A DNA stretch of 64,000 bases, from positions 2,233,887-2,297,886 of the forward strand of contig BDGG01000007.1 of NCBI GenBank assembly GCA_001949185.1, written 5' to 3'. How positions within the stretch are numbered: the first letter of the stretch is position 1; every line of letters begins with the position of its first letter. The notes below the pieces were generated by a model. It saw only the letters and a program-made list of their open reading frames with translations. It made no database searches and was not told the origin of the DNA. Of this stretch, positions 24,046 to 35,352 are shown piece after piece. The translations under genes were made by a program, and so were the position numbers. The stretch is from Ramazzottius varieornatus (taxonomy: Eukaryota > Tardigrada > Eutardigrada > Parachela > Ramazzottiidae).

Positions 24046-27000
24046 TTAGGCGACGTAATTATACTGGGTCTGTTCCTCCTTATCACGGGCCATGTAATCA
24101 CGTTCAATCAAGCTCTCGATGCGCTTCTTCAGATCGTGCGGCGTCACAGGAAACCTCAACTGCTTGTAAATCTCCGACAGCAGCAAGGCGTGCTTCAGCG
24201 ACTTTCTCGTCTTCATTATCCTCACTACAAAAATTACCACCAAATTTTGAAACCGATTATCAAGATGTTCTCGATTTCCTCATGGTAATTTGCAGTCAAA
24301 CAGTTTCCAACATGTAATCCTTGTTCAATTTTCCTCACCGATCGCCGCGTCAATCTGGTACTGTCGATCCGCCATAACACCCTCCTCGGTCTTGTGTTGT
24401 TCTTCCGGCTAAAAAATGAAACAGAAATGTCAACCCTCAAACCTAACGCAGGGATATTCGGGATAGTTTCCCAAGTGGCGCACCCTTCCAGCTAGTAACA
24501 CAGGTCACATGCGCCACTTCGGAAAATATATCTGCTGAACTTCCATTTCGGACAAATGTCGGGACAAACTAGTAGTTTGCTTGTGGTTTATCCTTACCGT
24601 TTCCTGAGCTTGGATGGCGTTGATCTTGACCCTATAAGCTTTGCTTTTGAAGTCTGCGTTGTAGCTAAAGGTGTCTTCCCTGGACAAGTTGGCCGCCGCG
24701 CCGCTCTTGTTCAGCACCCTAACTTTGTCGGTACAGAGCGAGCCCAAGACCCTCTTCAGCTCCTCCTCTTCAATGCCACTAGCTTGCTGGATCTCACTGT
24801 AGGTCATCTCGTCCACATTGTTAAAGAGGAGGAGGACGACAGTCTGCAGTTGCGACACCTGAAACTCCTTGGCTGTACCCAGGCCGGCATAGTTGGCCTT
24901 GACGCGACACTGACCCATGTTGGCCAGCCACTTCAAGGTCCGACCATTATGGTTGGACGTATAATAGCTCTGGAAGGACGTCAGATAGACGGACATATCG
25001 GGCGGCAATGTCACCTGCAAAAAAGAAGCAAAAGGTCAACTGCAACTTGAGAAAACAAAACTCGACTAGAACGTTTTCCCAAGTGGTGCAAGTGTTAGTC
25101 TCTTTGGCTAGCAGCGTGCGCACGCAGAAAATAATCTTGTTGAGTCAAACTATTATCTGGTTTTACACTAGTACGCTGAGTGGGGAATTCTATCTGAAAT
25201 AATATACCAGACGCAAAAACGTTTTCTGTTTTATTCAGATTTTGAAACATTTTCCAATAGAATAACTTTTCGTTGATTTTCCAACTTTTTGTATTTTTTC
25301 TGTATAAAAAGTTCGAAGTTTCGTTCTTTTGAGGCATAAAAATGTACATTGATAGGTGTGTAAGGCGGCCAGATTCCCTGTGTGAGGACCATGACTGCGA
25401 AGTCAAGCGAGGACTTGGTGGTGTTCTTGGGGTTAGCCGGGTGTTCGGCGAAGGCCGTTTGGTAGTCTTTGCTGATCTCGCAGTCACGGAACATGTTCTC
25501 CAGGCGACTAGTGAAGCCCGCTCCACATTCCGTCTTCAGCTTGGCCAGCATCAGCTTCTCCGCGTCCTGCGAGGCACTCAACGACAAGAGCAACCTCTTT
25601 GCCAAGTCTTTCTTGTAAAAGGCTTCGAAAACATCCTTCCCTGCAAGAAACAAACGACCTTTCCCATCAAAAAGAAACCAGGCATCTCTCCGCTTCAAAT
25701 AGCTACCCCCATTTCTATCTTCTATTGACCAAAATAGATACGGAGGTACTCTCTCACGTTACGAACGGCGTAACTCTCCTGGGTTACTATTCGACACGCA
25801 TCAACAAGAAAAATCAGCAAAATCAGGACAGCAATTGGCCAATCTGCAAACTCCACCTTAGTTCGTTCAAATGTTTAATTATACGGTTGGCCTGTGAAAT
25901 CCGTACCATGGATGTAGCGGAAGAGAATGAGAAGCCTGTCCATGAGCTTATCCAGTTCTTCTTCGGTGGCTTCCTTGTTGCCGGCTTTCAGCCTCATGTC
26001 CAGGTACTTTGCGATCATTTCCGCCGGTCGGTTGGCTCGTTGGTTAATAAAGTGTTCAAAGCCTTCTCTGGCCGCGTCCTTGAAGTTGGAGTCGTCTTTG
26101 AAGCAGGTGTGGAGGACTTCGTCGATGCGCAGCTTCAGGTTCAGCATTTCCGACACCATGTTCTTGTCTTGCTGCTCGTCCATGACGATGACGCGCCCTT
26201 TCTTCTTGATGTATTCACGGAAGGCTTTGCACAGCTCGGGCAGGCCTTCGGCCGTGCGGCAAAGGAGAGAGTACATCAGAGCCAGGTCCTCGATGCGCTT
26301 GTCGTCGATCATCATGTCCGTTCCTTTGGCAATCATCGTTTTCTGATGAACCTAAAACTCCACAGAAAATATTCAAAATATTCCTCCTTCCCCAAAGCAC
26401 TCTACGATTTCGTCGCAAATATTACGCCGAAAAATCCCAGCAAACGGAAGCCCGGCAAACAAACGCGACAAGACTTCTTTCTAGGTGGCGCAACTTTTTG
26501 GCCAACAACACTGTATACATGCGCCATTTGAGAAAAGAATCTTATTGAGGTTCTCAAGTGGCGCACTTTTGCAAGCGTCATTGGCCGGAGAGTGCGCTAA
26601 TCGGATCACAGCCTTCTCAGGTTTATGCGCCAAGCTCCTAGGTCAGAAAGACATTTCTGCAAATAAATCCGCAAACTTAGTCCTGACAGTGAAAAGGTCT
26701 TACCTCGATAAGTTCGGCTTCGACGGTTGGAAGCAGCTTCTTCCTCGTTGAGATCTGCAGGTAGTTATCAATACGGTCGACTTCTTCCTTCAGTCTCTTT
26801 TCAACGTATCTTAGGTACTCTGGGACGGGACGGTTATCGATAAAGTCTTGGCTTTCTGCTCTGTACAGGTTTTTCGTGTCCCGCACGAAACTCTCCTCGA
26901 ACTTGCCTTCGTACAGTGAAAGCTCCGCCAGCATTCTCATCACATTCTTCAGCAGAGCTCGATCAACCTTTAAAGAAGAAAACATTTCAACAAGACTTTT

Positions 27001-28072
27001 TCGTAAGGATGTGAAGTTTTTCTTACTTGGTCGCCGCTGCGCTCTTTGGCCACTTCTCTCAAGAGTCCCTGGAAGATTTTCTTCTCAGCGTTCTCGGACT
27101 CTTCAAGGTACTTTCGGCACATGTGGATACCCAGGTCCCAAATGCCGAGGGTATCAGCGCGGTTCAGACAGTAAGTTCGATCGAGAACCAGGAAGATGCA
27201 TCGGATCAGCTTCGTCTTCTGACATAAGTCTTGCCACTGAACTTCCACGAACTTCAGAAACTGAGAATCGTCCATGGCCCCAGACTGTGCCTCAACCTTG
27301 CCCATCCACTGCAAAGACAGTAGGACACATTAGACAGGCGGGAAGAACCAAAAGCCAAAGATCTGTACATTCATTACAACTCCGTACTGAGTTACCGGGA
27401 CTGCGGTTAAGGCCGTGCCGTATCATCTACAGTATATATACAGGGCTCTGCCAGAAACGCTTCCCAATAATACAGCTGCGGCACGGTCTTGACAAGCCGG
27501 AAGTCACACTCAACCGTTAGAACGTCGATTGATTGACCACCTTGGTTTACCTGTGCGACGTGAATTCTGAATAGTTCCTTCAAGTCTTGGTAGGTTGATT
27601 GTTCAAACTTATTGGCCACGGCGATTTCCACTTTGGTGTAGAGCGTCTCGAAGGGTTGAGAAAGCTTCATTCCGTCAAAGACCATGTCCGTGGCTTCCCT
27701 CAGTTGCTGCCATATGACAGGGTAGGACTCCCCTCCGATAGGTTGATTCTCAGCTTGAGAAGCGACAGTAGAGGCCAGAGGCCGGAAGTTCTTGATGGTG
27801 CCTTTCTTGCCTTCCAAAGTCTGATTCTGCAGTCCAAAAGAAGAACGATCTGGTTTGGCCAGCTTCTTGCGCCGTGCTGACAACGCTTTGTCACCCATGT
27901 CATCCATGCGGACGGCCCCGTTGGTCCCAGTGTATGTCTCGACGAAGGCGAGCTTGGATATGTACTGAATGTCGGAAATATCCCGCAGTGTTTCGATCGT
28001 CTGGCGTCGCTCGTTCTCCTCCTGCGCTTGCTGCACACGACGCGGATACTTACGCCGTGGCTGGTCCGACAT
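24046..28072 (-). CDS. CUL4: Cullin-4, scaffold of CRL4 ubiquitin ligases
   Basis: Eight exons, read right to left: 28072-27551, 27308-27027, 26967-26704, 26351-25907, 25640-25348, 25014-24598, 24408-24339, 24224-24046; 823 residues. Landmarks in order: GTIKNFRP near the N terminus (as in CUL4), the cullin repeats ([40 protein letters not shown]), the cullin homology region ([42 protein letters not shown]) and the C-terminal neddylation winged helix ([23 protein letters not shown]). CUL4 binds RBX1 at its C terminus and DDB1 at its N terminus, and ubiquitinates chromatin and replication targets. The first ~85 residues, before the conserved region, are a charged extension. A perfect donor-like GTAAGTAT lies inside exon 1 coding sequence, but reading on preserves homology. 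Several introns carry palindrome copies. Confidence 0.95.
24472..24519. repeat. GTGCGCCACTTG palindrome copy (CUL4 intron 24409-24597)
   Basis: CAAGTGGCGCACCCTTCCAG, spacer CTAGTAACACAGG, right arm ATGCGCCACTTC. Confidence 0.75.
25079..25126. repeat. Degenerate palindrome copy (CUL4 intron 25015-25347)
   Basis: CCCAAGTGGTGCAAGTG on the left and AGCGTGCGCACGC on the right flank TTGGCTAGC. This is a diverged family member followed by an AATCTTG remnant of the outer arm. Confidence 0.5.
26481..26600. repeat. Two adjacent palindrome copies (CUL4 intron 26352-26703)
   Basis: Copy 26481-26530 (CTAGGTGGCGCA..ACATGCGCCATTTG) and copy 26555-26600 (CAAGTGGCGCACTTTTGCAA..GAGTGCGCTAAT) are arranged in direct tandem ~25 bp apart. 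Confidence 0.7.
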
Positions 28073-28790
28073 GGAGAGTGTCAACCATTAAGAGAGAGTG
28101 ACAATCTCTGGAAGAAGGGATCGTTTCGAGGATGGGAAAAACAAACGAAACCCCATAACGGTTTGAAATTACATACCGAACCGACGATATCCACAAAGCA
28201 CATTCAAAATGCGGTTCGGCAGATTGCCCACCTGGGAATAACTCAAATTTGGTGCGGTTACTTGTACCGCAACCACAGATCGAATCTGTCAGATTCCCTT
28301 TGGCTATCCCGACTTCCGAAGCAACGATATCGACAGCACGTCTCTTCTGATCGAGAGTAGGTCTCGGATGTTGCTCTCACTCAGCAATGGTAATCGTGGA
28401 AGAACCTGGAAAAGAAGGAGGAGAAGAAAGTGGGTGTTGGATAGCCAGAAAAATCATCATTCTGCATTCAATTCTAATTTCTAAATTCTAACGTGACAAG
28501 CCAGCAGGCGAGTCAATCAACTGAGAAAGGAATCCACTCAATCAAGCCTTGACCGGGTTGCGCCGTGTGCGTCACTGAAGTGCTGGGAGTTCAAACCCCA
28601 TAATCAAGCCCTTAATCGATACGTCGGTACGACCGTATGACGTTATGGGGCGTCTTCCAATTTCCGAGTACCGACGAGAATTCTGGACCTCTTTACTCCC
28701 AAGTTCCAAGTGGATCCTTCGCCTTATACTGTAGCCCCATGTCAATCCGGGATAGTCTGTCCGAACTGTAGACCGCAAGTCACCAGAAGA
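28073..28790. promoter_or_regulatory. Bidirectional promoter region between CUL4 (-) and SPO11 (+)
   Basis: The 718 bp separate two divergent start codons. No TATA-like or other core element was confidently identified. A CG-rich inverted stretch (GTCGGTACGACCG) sits near 28623-28635. Upstream noncoding exons of either gene could also lie here. Confidence 0.45.
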
Positions 28791-31476
28791 ATGCCACGGA
28801 TGGTCAGGAAGAAGTCATCAGGAAGAAGTGCCGCCAAAGGCCGAGCCAGAAAAGCTGCCTCTGTCTTTCCCAACCTCAACCTCAACGTCCGTCGACGAGA
28901 TTGTCCGCCATCTCCCCACAAGCAACTGGATGTTTTCAAGGAATGCCACCCCGAACCATCGCTCCTCCAGTTCGTCCATCCAGCTGCAGGACAAGTCGTG
29001 ATCCACAATCGGACGACGGTAACCACTGTCACCAGTGAAACTCTCGTCGTCCTTGTTCTTCCTCCCTCTCCGGAATGCTACACCAACCCGCCTCCGGAAG
29101 AATACTGCTCTACAAGTTCCGAATACCCACCTTCGCATTCCTACCCTCCAGATTATGGATATGATTACAGTCCTCTATTGGCCGAGTACGAATACTGCGG
29201 ATGTGATGACTTCGAGCCGAATCCACAGTTCAACGGCCAGGAGCTTCCTGCACTACCACCGAAGCTCGAACAAAAGTTCGTAAACTCTCGATCAAAGTTC
29301 ATTCCTATATTAGTTTACTCAGCTATTTTTCTTTCTTTTCCAGTTTGTGGGTAATGGAAAGGATCGATGGTATACTGGCGCATGTTGAGGAAGCTAGCCA
29401 GCTTGGAAGGACTCCATTTATCGAGTACGATCTTCTTGGGGAAACCTGGCAAGATTTTGAGCTCGTCCAGAACGCATTCCTTCTGTTAAAACCCACGGGA
29501 GTAAAGAAGAAGCTAATAAAGGCTACAGGGCCGCAGGGACGACGCTTCGGTATGTTGCTGGATCGAGATATCCGATAGCAAATCCAAGTAAGAAAGTCTG
29601 GACGTTGAATCGTTTTTTCCTTGATTTCAGCGATAATCGTGAGCTTACTGAAGCGCGTGAGGACTCTTCTCGGAGACGATTCGTATGCTACGAAACGGTA
29701 AGAACGCTTTCCATCGAGAAGAACTTGTTGCGGAAGCTTTTGCTGACGGAGGATATCTGGGACCTCGGCAGACTCACTCGACCAGCTTGTTTTCCCAAAT
29801 GGCGCACGCTGGCAGTTAACATGACTGAAATCGTGCGCTACCTATCTACAAAACGAACTGGCCGATTTCTCCCAGTGGCGCACGCTTTCAGCTAGTAGTA
29901 CTGAAAAGGCGCGCTACTTGGAAATCTCGACAAGATCATTTCGCCAAGTGGCGCTACGCTGTCCGTGTTGTTGGCTCAATGCGTGCACCATCTACGAAAA
30001 GGATCGAGCCGAAGGTCGAGTATGTTTTCCGAGCTCCCATCTTACCTGTCTTTTTTCAGGGATCTGTTTTACGAGAATGTAGGCTTGTTTGGCCACCAGC
30101 GTCAAGTGGACCAGGCTATCGACACCATGACACTGATCCTGAGAGTGCCGCGAAGCCATCTGAACGTAATAGCTAGCTCGCGAGGTCTTGTTGCTGGACA
30201 CCTGAAGCTCCGCAACGAAGTGGGCGTCGTCGTCGACTGCATGCTGACTACCGAGGTACCGTGTCTTCAAAGTTGGTCCTTTCGGTGAGATGGTGTCCTG
30301 GCGGAAATGTTTGGCTGTGTCTGTAGGGTATTCCTGTGCCGTACCTGATCGACTACATCGAGATTTTGAAGAGCGACGCCCAAGTCATCTTCGTCATTGA
30401 GAAAGACGCCACCTTCCAGCAGCTTCGAGAGGACGAAATTTGTTGGAAGGAAGACCAGCGCTGTATCTTAATCACGGTAAGTTCTTGTTCGTTTCTGAAA
30501 GACTGCTTCATATATCCACGAATACTGGCTAAATTTGAGAACTTTCTTTTTGTCACTGCCCGATGGTGGTTTTCTTCTCACAGGGACGAGGATACGCCGA
30601 TGTCACCACTCGTCGCTTCCTGCAGCTGCTTGTCAGCAAGCTATGCATCCCGGTGTACATCATCACCGACGGTGATCCGCATGGTCAGTCAAGGATTGAC
30701 ATCTTTTGAAACTCGTGCGCGGCAGAAACCTGTAAAAAATTGCAAACGAAATGAAACGTACGTGCTGTATATGATTGTTATGTTAAGTGGCGCATGTCTT
30801 CACGGTTGTTGACTAGAGGCGTGCGCCACTTGCAACAGCGATCTTATCGAGTGGCCAAGTGGCGCACGTGTCCAGTAATGTTGGCTAGAAGCGTGCGCCA
30901 CTTCAGATAAGGGCCTTGTGCATTTCGTTTGCTGGCTTCCCAAACCTTAAATGTTTTTCCGATGGTAGGGATGGACATCATGTGCATGTACCGTTACGGA
31001 ACACGGGTATGAATTTCAGAATAAATTTGGCTGAGATGAGATTATTTAGATCTGTGATTCGTATTGCTTTGCCAGTATCAATTTTTCGCAGGCTCCTCAT
31101 TTTGAGAATATTTCGTTGGCGGTACCGGACGCTAGATGGTTGGGTGTCTTCCCCAGTGATTTGCAGCAGTTCGGTGTGGACGAAAGCCGGCTTCAGCTGC
31201 TGACGGAGAACGACAAAAGATTGGCGCTCGATATTCTCCAACGACCATACTGCTCTCTTCCCATGAGACGACAGGTACAACTATTTTCACACCTTTCGTA
31301 AGTAATACAATGTAAAGATGGACGAAACAGTTCAAGCTCCTGTGGTTCTCTTTCAGTTGGAAATTATGCTGGAACGAAATTTCAAGGCGGAAATCCAGAA
31401 CATTTCCATCATAGCACCGCGTTTTGCCGTCGACGTGTATATTCCGCTCAAGCTTGAGCAGAATCATTGGATATAG
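28791..31476 (+). CDS. SPO11: SPO11 / topoisomerase VI-A-type meiotic double-strand break protein
   Basis: Nine exons: 28791-29275, 29344-29549, 29631-29697, 30060-30255, 30327-30476, 30584-30683, 30969-31006, 31092-31274, 31357-31476; 514 residues. The winged-helix (5Y-CAP) part has YATKRDLFYENVGLFGHQ with the candidate catalytic tyrosine Y257. The Toprim part has VIEKDATFQ (E343) and the acidic TDGDPHG (D397, D399). The C terminus PSDLQQFGVDESRL..LDILQRPY..LEIMLERNFKAEIQ matches SPO11. These residues transfer the 5' DNA end to tyrosine and bind Mg2+ when meiotic breaks form. The N-terminal ~160 residues are Pro/Tyr/Glu-rich and not recognisable. The first donor (AA|GTTCGT at 29276) is weak and chosen because only phase 2 keeps the frame. 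Confidence 0.92.
29796..29997. repeat. Tandem group of three palindrome copies (SPO11 intron 29698-30059)
   Basis: Copies near 29796-29842, 29872-29920 and 29944-29997 are spaced ~75 bp start to start and separated by the outer arm (CTCGACAAGATCATTTCG between the second and third). They occupy most of this 362-bp intron. Confidence 0.75.
30784..30903. repeat. Two tandem palindrome copies (SPO11 intron 30684-30968)
   Basis: Copy 30784-30832 (TAAGTGGCGCATGTC..GGCGTGCGCCACTTG) and copy 30856-30903 (CAAGTGGCGCACGTGTCCAG..AGCGTGCGCCACTTC). The linker GCGATCTTATCGAGTGGC is the outer arm. Confidence 0.8.
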
Positions 31477-32023
31477 TCATACAGTATAGTGTTCCCTTGA
31501 CTGTTTGATTTATCTGTTTCTTCGAAAATGTTAAATATTTCTCGACGAAGAGAAATTCAAGGAACGAAACAAACTGTGGAAAAAAGCCCAGCCGGAGTTG
31601 AGCATCATTGGATACGTGGGTACAGTGTCTAGCAGGGATCATGCAGATTACGAACTGTAGGTAGATTTCTTGCAGAAATAGTGCCGGCAAGAACCCCCCA
31701 AACCATCTTCAGTGTTACATCAGCCACTTCGCCATTACGTTAGCCTTTTTGTCCGCCGTAGGCAACATCATTTTTACGTGGTGTCCGGCCTTGCAACCTC
31801 GACGTCTAATTCATTCGGTGGTCGATGAATCGAAGAACACAATGCAGGTAGTGTATCAGTGTTCTGGTTAACGCTTCCGCATTGCCAAGAAGACAATTAT
31901 CGTGTCAGTTTCGTTTGTCCTTCAATTGCATAACTGAAACGTCGATCGTAGCATCGTTCATGGCCACGAAAGCTTAATCTACTGCACCATTTGACTTATT
32001 ATATTTTCAAAATCGTGGAAGAA
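31477..32023. other. Intergenic region between SPO11 and the fourth chitin deacetylase
   Basis: The 547 bp are AT-rich. They should contain the SPO11 3' end and the promoter of the downstream deacetylase. No other feature was seen. Confidence 0.4.
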
Positions 32024-35000
32024 ATGGGCAGATTTCAGGGTGTAATTTCTTCTTCTGTCTTCGTTGCTTGTATTTTGTTCGTGAGTATTCCGTGTGGAGT
32101 CGAAGCCAAACAGGTGTTTAACTGCACGACACAATCAGGGACCTTTCCCAATGAGGCTTCCTGTGATCGTTACTGGATCTGTCAATATGGGACGGCCCTG
32201 GCGGCAACCTGCAACTTTGGCCTTATCGTACGTCTGAGTTTTTTGCCAGGACGATGGTCTCAAATAATTCATTCAGCATTTCGGTGACGTTTATACGTCA
32301 AGGCTCAACCTTCTTTTTCCTCGAAATTTCTCTTCCGAGTTGACTGTATTTTTGGACTTGCTGATTGATAGCGGTGGATGCGGAGCATCGTGTTGCTGAC
32401 ATTTTCCTGGTTTTCTCATTGCAGTACAACCACAAAATCATGAACTGTGACTGGGCTAGACCGGAAATTTGCACGCTGATTGAAGGTAATGCCAAGCCTT
32501 CCGGTCCCACCTTCAAACCTGTCACCAACAGAAAATACAAAAATGCTTCAGAAATCTCTCACACATTTTCGTTTTGGTCTATATCTTTAGTTTCGTTGTA
32601 AAAAGGATTCGAAATAATTTACTAAACCGACTAGAAATCGGGAGGCCGTCCAACAACCTCGGGACGATCGTCACATCAAGTGGCGCACATTTCTCGACAA
32701 TAACATTGGAGACTGCGCCACTTGGGATAACCGTTACTCTGAGACTCTTAGCCGTCCTCCCGGTGCACGAAAATACTTGGCAAAACATTTTCATTACGAA
32801 AACTTTGACTTGTATCAGTTTTTGTACGTTTGATACTCTTTATGGTCCAGGTAAAGCGGTGAGAGATTGGGTTCCAGCAGCGCCCCCTACATCCGCGCCG
32901 GTCATTCTGAACTTGGCCGGTGATGTTGTCACGAACGTCTCCTTCGACAAGACGCTGAAAGCTGCGTTCATGGATCTCAAGGGCTCGTCCGGTGGGAAGG
33001 TTCAACTGAAAGTCAACATGTCCCATGGCGGAGCCGATCTGCCCCAACTGACAGCTTATCAGGCCGTCATGGCCAAATGGCGCCACAACCAGAAGCTCCT
33101 CAAAGAACTGCAACTCGGCGCTGTCACGCAACCGCCAACCACCACACGCCAACCAGGTACCTGATACTCCCCGATATTCTTCTGTACAGAGAACACACGC
33201 TTCAAATCCATTCGAAAATACAGCGCCAGTTAGTCACATAACTGTAAACTGGAAGCTTGGCAAACAAGTCCGACGAGGTTGCCTTCCTAAAGTGGCGCAC
33301 GCTTCCGGACCATTTGGCCATACACGTGCGCCACTGGGGAAAACGATTTTGTCGATGTGCCAGATTCCAAAAACCAATTTCGGATCTTTGAATTTCGTTT
33401 TGTTTGCGAGTGAAAGGAAAGACTCTGATAAACCACACTAGATGGAATCTCACAGCAGACCTGAAAACACTACGGATATTGAGTTAAGCTGATTTGACAG
33501 AACGTAAAATGTTCATGAAAAGACAAAAACGTTTTTGCAAGTTGTTTGTGCAAAATAGACGGAAATGTTGTGACCAAGATAAATTTGTTTATGGTTAGGC
33601 TTACTGGGTCCGTCGAATTACATACTGCCCGACAGTGTCACGCGAGCGCCTAAGAAGACCTACACGGTGAAGCCGTTGGGATCGGCGGCTGTGGCCTGTG
33701 ACAAGAAGCGCTGCCGACTTCCTGATTGCTATTGTGACGCCCAGAACATTCCGGGAGACTTGACGGCCAAAGAAACACCACAGATTGTGATGGTGACTTT
33801 TGACGACGCCATCAACGGCGGCAACATTGACTTTCTCAACCGCGTCTTTGCCGAAAACCGCACCAACCCCAACGGCTGCCCTGTCACTGGCACCTTCTTT
33901 CTGTCCAATGCCTGGACGGACTACAATATAGTGCGTGAGGTGTACCAGAAGGGCCACGAGATCGCTACCCATTCCCTCAGGTATATATCATAGCTGATGC
34001 TTGCCGCTTCTGCTCTCCTGCTTTTTTTGCTGGCCTGTCGGCAGTCCGTCATGTGCTATTGTGTTACACGCACCAAGGGAAAGTTTGGGGCAGTAAAAAG
34101 TTTGGAACAGGCGATTCCGAAACAGCGGAACGGACGTTTGTACAGTACGTACGTGTGCAATTCACACCAATACACGTTCTAGCAATTTTCTACGGTTGAA
34201 TTGTCAATTTGAAGTCTTGTCCGCCTCTTGCAAACGTTTTATTACTCCAAAGGGATGAATGGATTAAGCTTGGGGCGGCAGAAGAGAGCAAGAAGGAGGA
34301 GATGGTTTGGGACTTTGGATACTAGTATACAGAAATTTTGCGATGGTGTTAATTGTTGAATTGTTGGCAGCCATCAGGACTTTTCGCGTTACAACGTCAG
34401 CCAAATGCGCGGCGAGTACGTGGGGGAGGCCGAAGTGGCACAGGAGCTGGCCGGTGTCAACATGTCGGATATTGTGGGTATGCGAGCGCCCTTCCTGGCC
34501 GTCGGTGGGGACACCATGTACCAGATGTTGTGGGAGAACGGCTTCCTCTACGACTCCTCCATCCCTTCCTCGCAGACCAACCCCCCACTGTGGCCCTACA
34601 CCCTTGACTCCCCTCTGCCCCACGCTTGCTTCCTCCCACCCTGTCCGCGCGGCTACTTCCCCGGCCTGTGGCAGGTACCCATGACATACTTTATGGGTGA
34701 TAACAATGTCTCATGCTCCATGTACGACGCCTGTACCCTCCCCTCCGATGTCGACGAACTAGCCGGCGCCTTCTATGACAACTTCCTCAAGCACTACAAC
34801 ACCAACAGGTCACTCTACCGACCATAATCCGCCTAGCCCTTCCACCACTATAATCACCCACACTGTCAGTTAACTGACTACTGCGCAAACAAGCTCGACC
34901 GAATTGTCTCCCCCAAGTGGCGTAGGCAGGCTGACTTCAAGGCATCTTGCTTGCTGCGCCACTTGACAAGTCTTTTTGTCGAGTTTGCTGGGCAGAGTAC

Positions 35001-35352
35001 GTCCTTCATAACCATGGGCTCAACTGCACTGCAAGCAACCCTCAGCCTATCCTCAAACTTTGCATGGGTGGAAAGTCCAGCTTGCCTTGATTGGTTTTCT
35101 TCTGATAGGTCGCCATTTTTGTTGTCGGCGCATTCGGCCTGGTATCAGTCCAGTCCCGACAGGGAATTGGCCTTGCAAGCCTTCATGGATAAGGTACTCA
35201 AGCTGGGCGATGTCTGGTTCGTCACAATCCATCAAATGCTGCAGTGGATGCAGAAGCCGACCAAGCTGGCCGATCTGGGCCATTTTGACCCCTGGAAATG
35301 CCCCAAGAGAACTTTTGTCGCCGCTAGTACCACCGCCACAACCAAGTTATAA
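32024..35352 (+). CDS. Chitin deacetylase, CBM14-linker-CE4, catalytic motifs intact
   Basis: Six exons: 32024-32227, 32425-32485, 32851-33156, 33599-33980, 34371-34808, 35109-35352; 544 residues. A signal peptide (hydrophobic VFVACILFVSIPCGVEA) precedes a CBM14 (FNCTTQSGTFPNEASCDRYW..CNFG..MNCDWARPEIC), a ~100-residue linker with no recognised domain, and CE4. There is no LDLa. Motif 1 is FDDA (D259-D260), motif 2 THSLSH (H315, H319, the His pair formed across the exon 4/5 junction) and motif 3 RAPF (356-359), so zinc binding and deacetylation should be possible. The family's FDPWKC is near the end. It is separated from the other three paralogs by CUL4 and SPO11, so the cluster is interrupted. 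Introns carry two repeat families. Confidence 0.93.
32677..32724. repeat. GTGCGCCACTTG palindrome copy (intron 32486-32850)
   Basis: CAAGTGGCGCACATTTCTCG..ACTGCGCCACTTG with spacer ACAATAACATTGGA. Confidence 0.75.
33289..33335. repeat. GTGCGCCACTTG palindrome copy (intron 33157-33598)
   Basis: AAAGTGGCGCACGCTTCCGG..CACGTGCGCCACTGG, followed by GAAAACGATTTTGTCGA (the outer arm). Confidence 0.75.
34070..34255. repeat. Diverged relative of the 10251-10606 foldback element (intron 33981-34370)
   Basis: It contains AAGTTTGGGGCAGTAAAAAGTT, GGAACAGGC and, inverted at the other end, TTGCAAACGTTTTATTACTCC with GTCCGCCTC and CTACGGTTGAATTG. The layout and several words correspond to the arms of the foldback element in the first deacetylase gene. 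Confidence 0.5.
34913..34965. repeat. Palindrome copy (intron 34809-35108)
   Basis: CAAGTGGCGTAGGC on the left and CTGCGCCACTTG on the right, with a diverged spacer. AAGCTCGACCGAATTGTC just upstream resembles the outer arm. Confidence 0.6.

Noticed and set aside
25599-26531. A 310-codon plus-strand open frame
   Set aside because: It is antisense to two CUL4 exons and the intron between them and has no domain of its own.
28055-28062. A perfect GTAAGTAT donor within CUL4 exon 1 (minus strand)
   Set aside because: Using it would truncate exon 1 before the CUL4-like GTIKNF segment. Reading through keeps a continuous frame and homology.
29796-30903. Possible CRISPR-like array, from regularly spaced palindromes
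   Set aside because: Repeats diverge, spacers are the same outer-arm motif rather than unique, copies are scattered through eukaryotic introns, and there are no cas genes.
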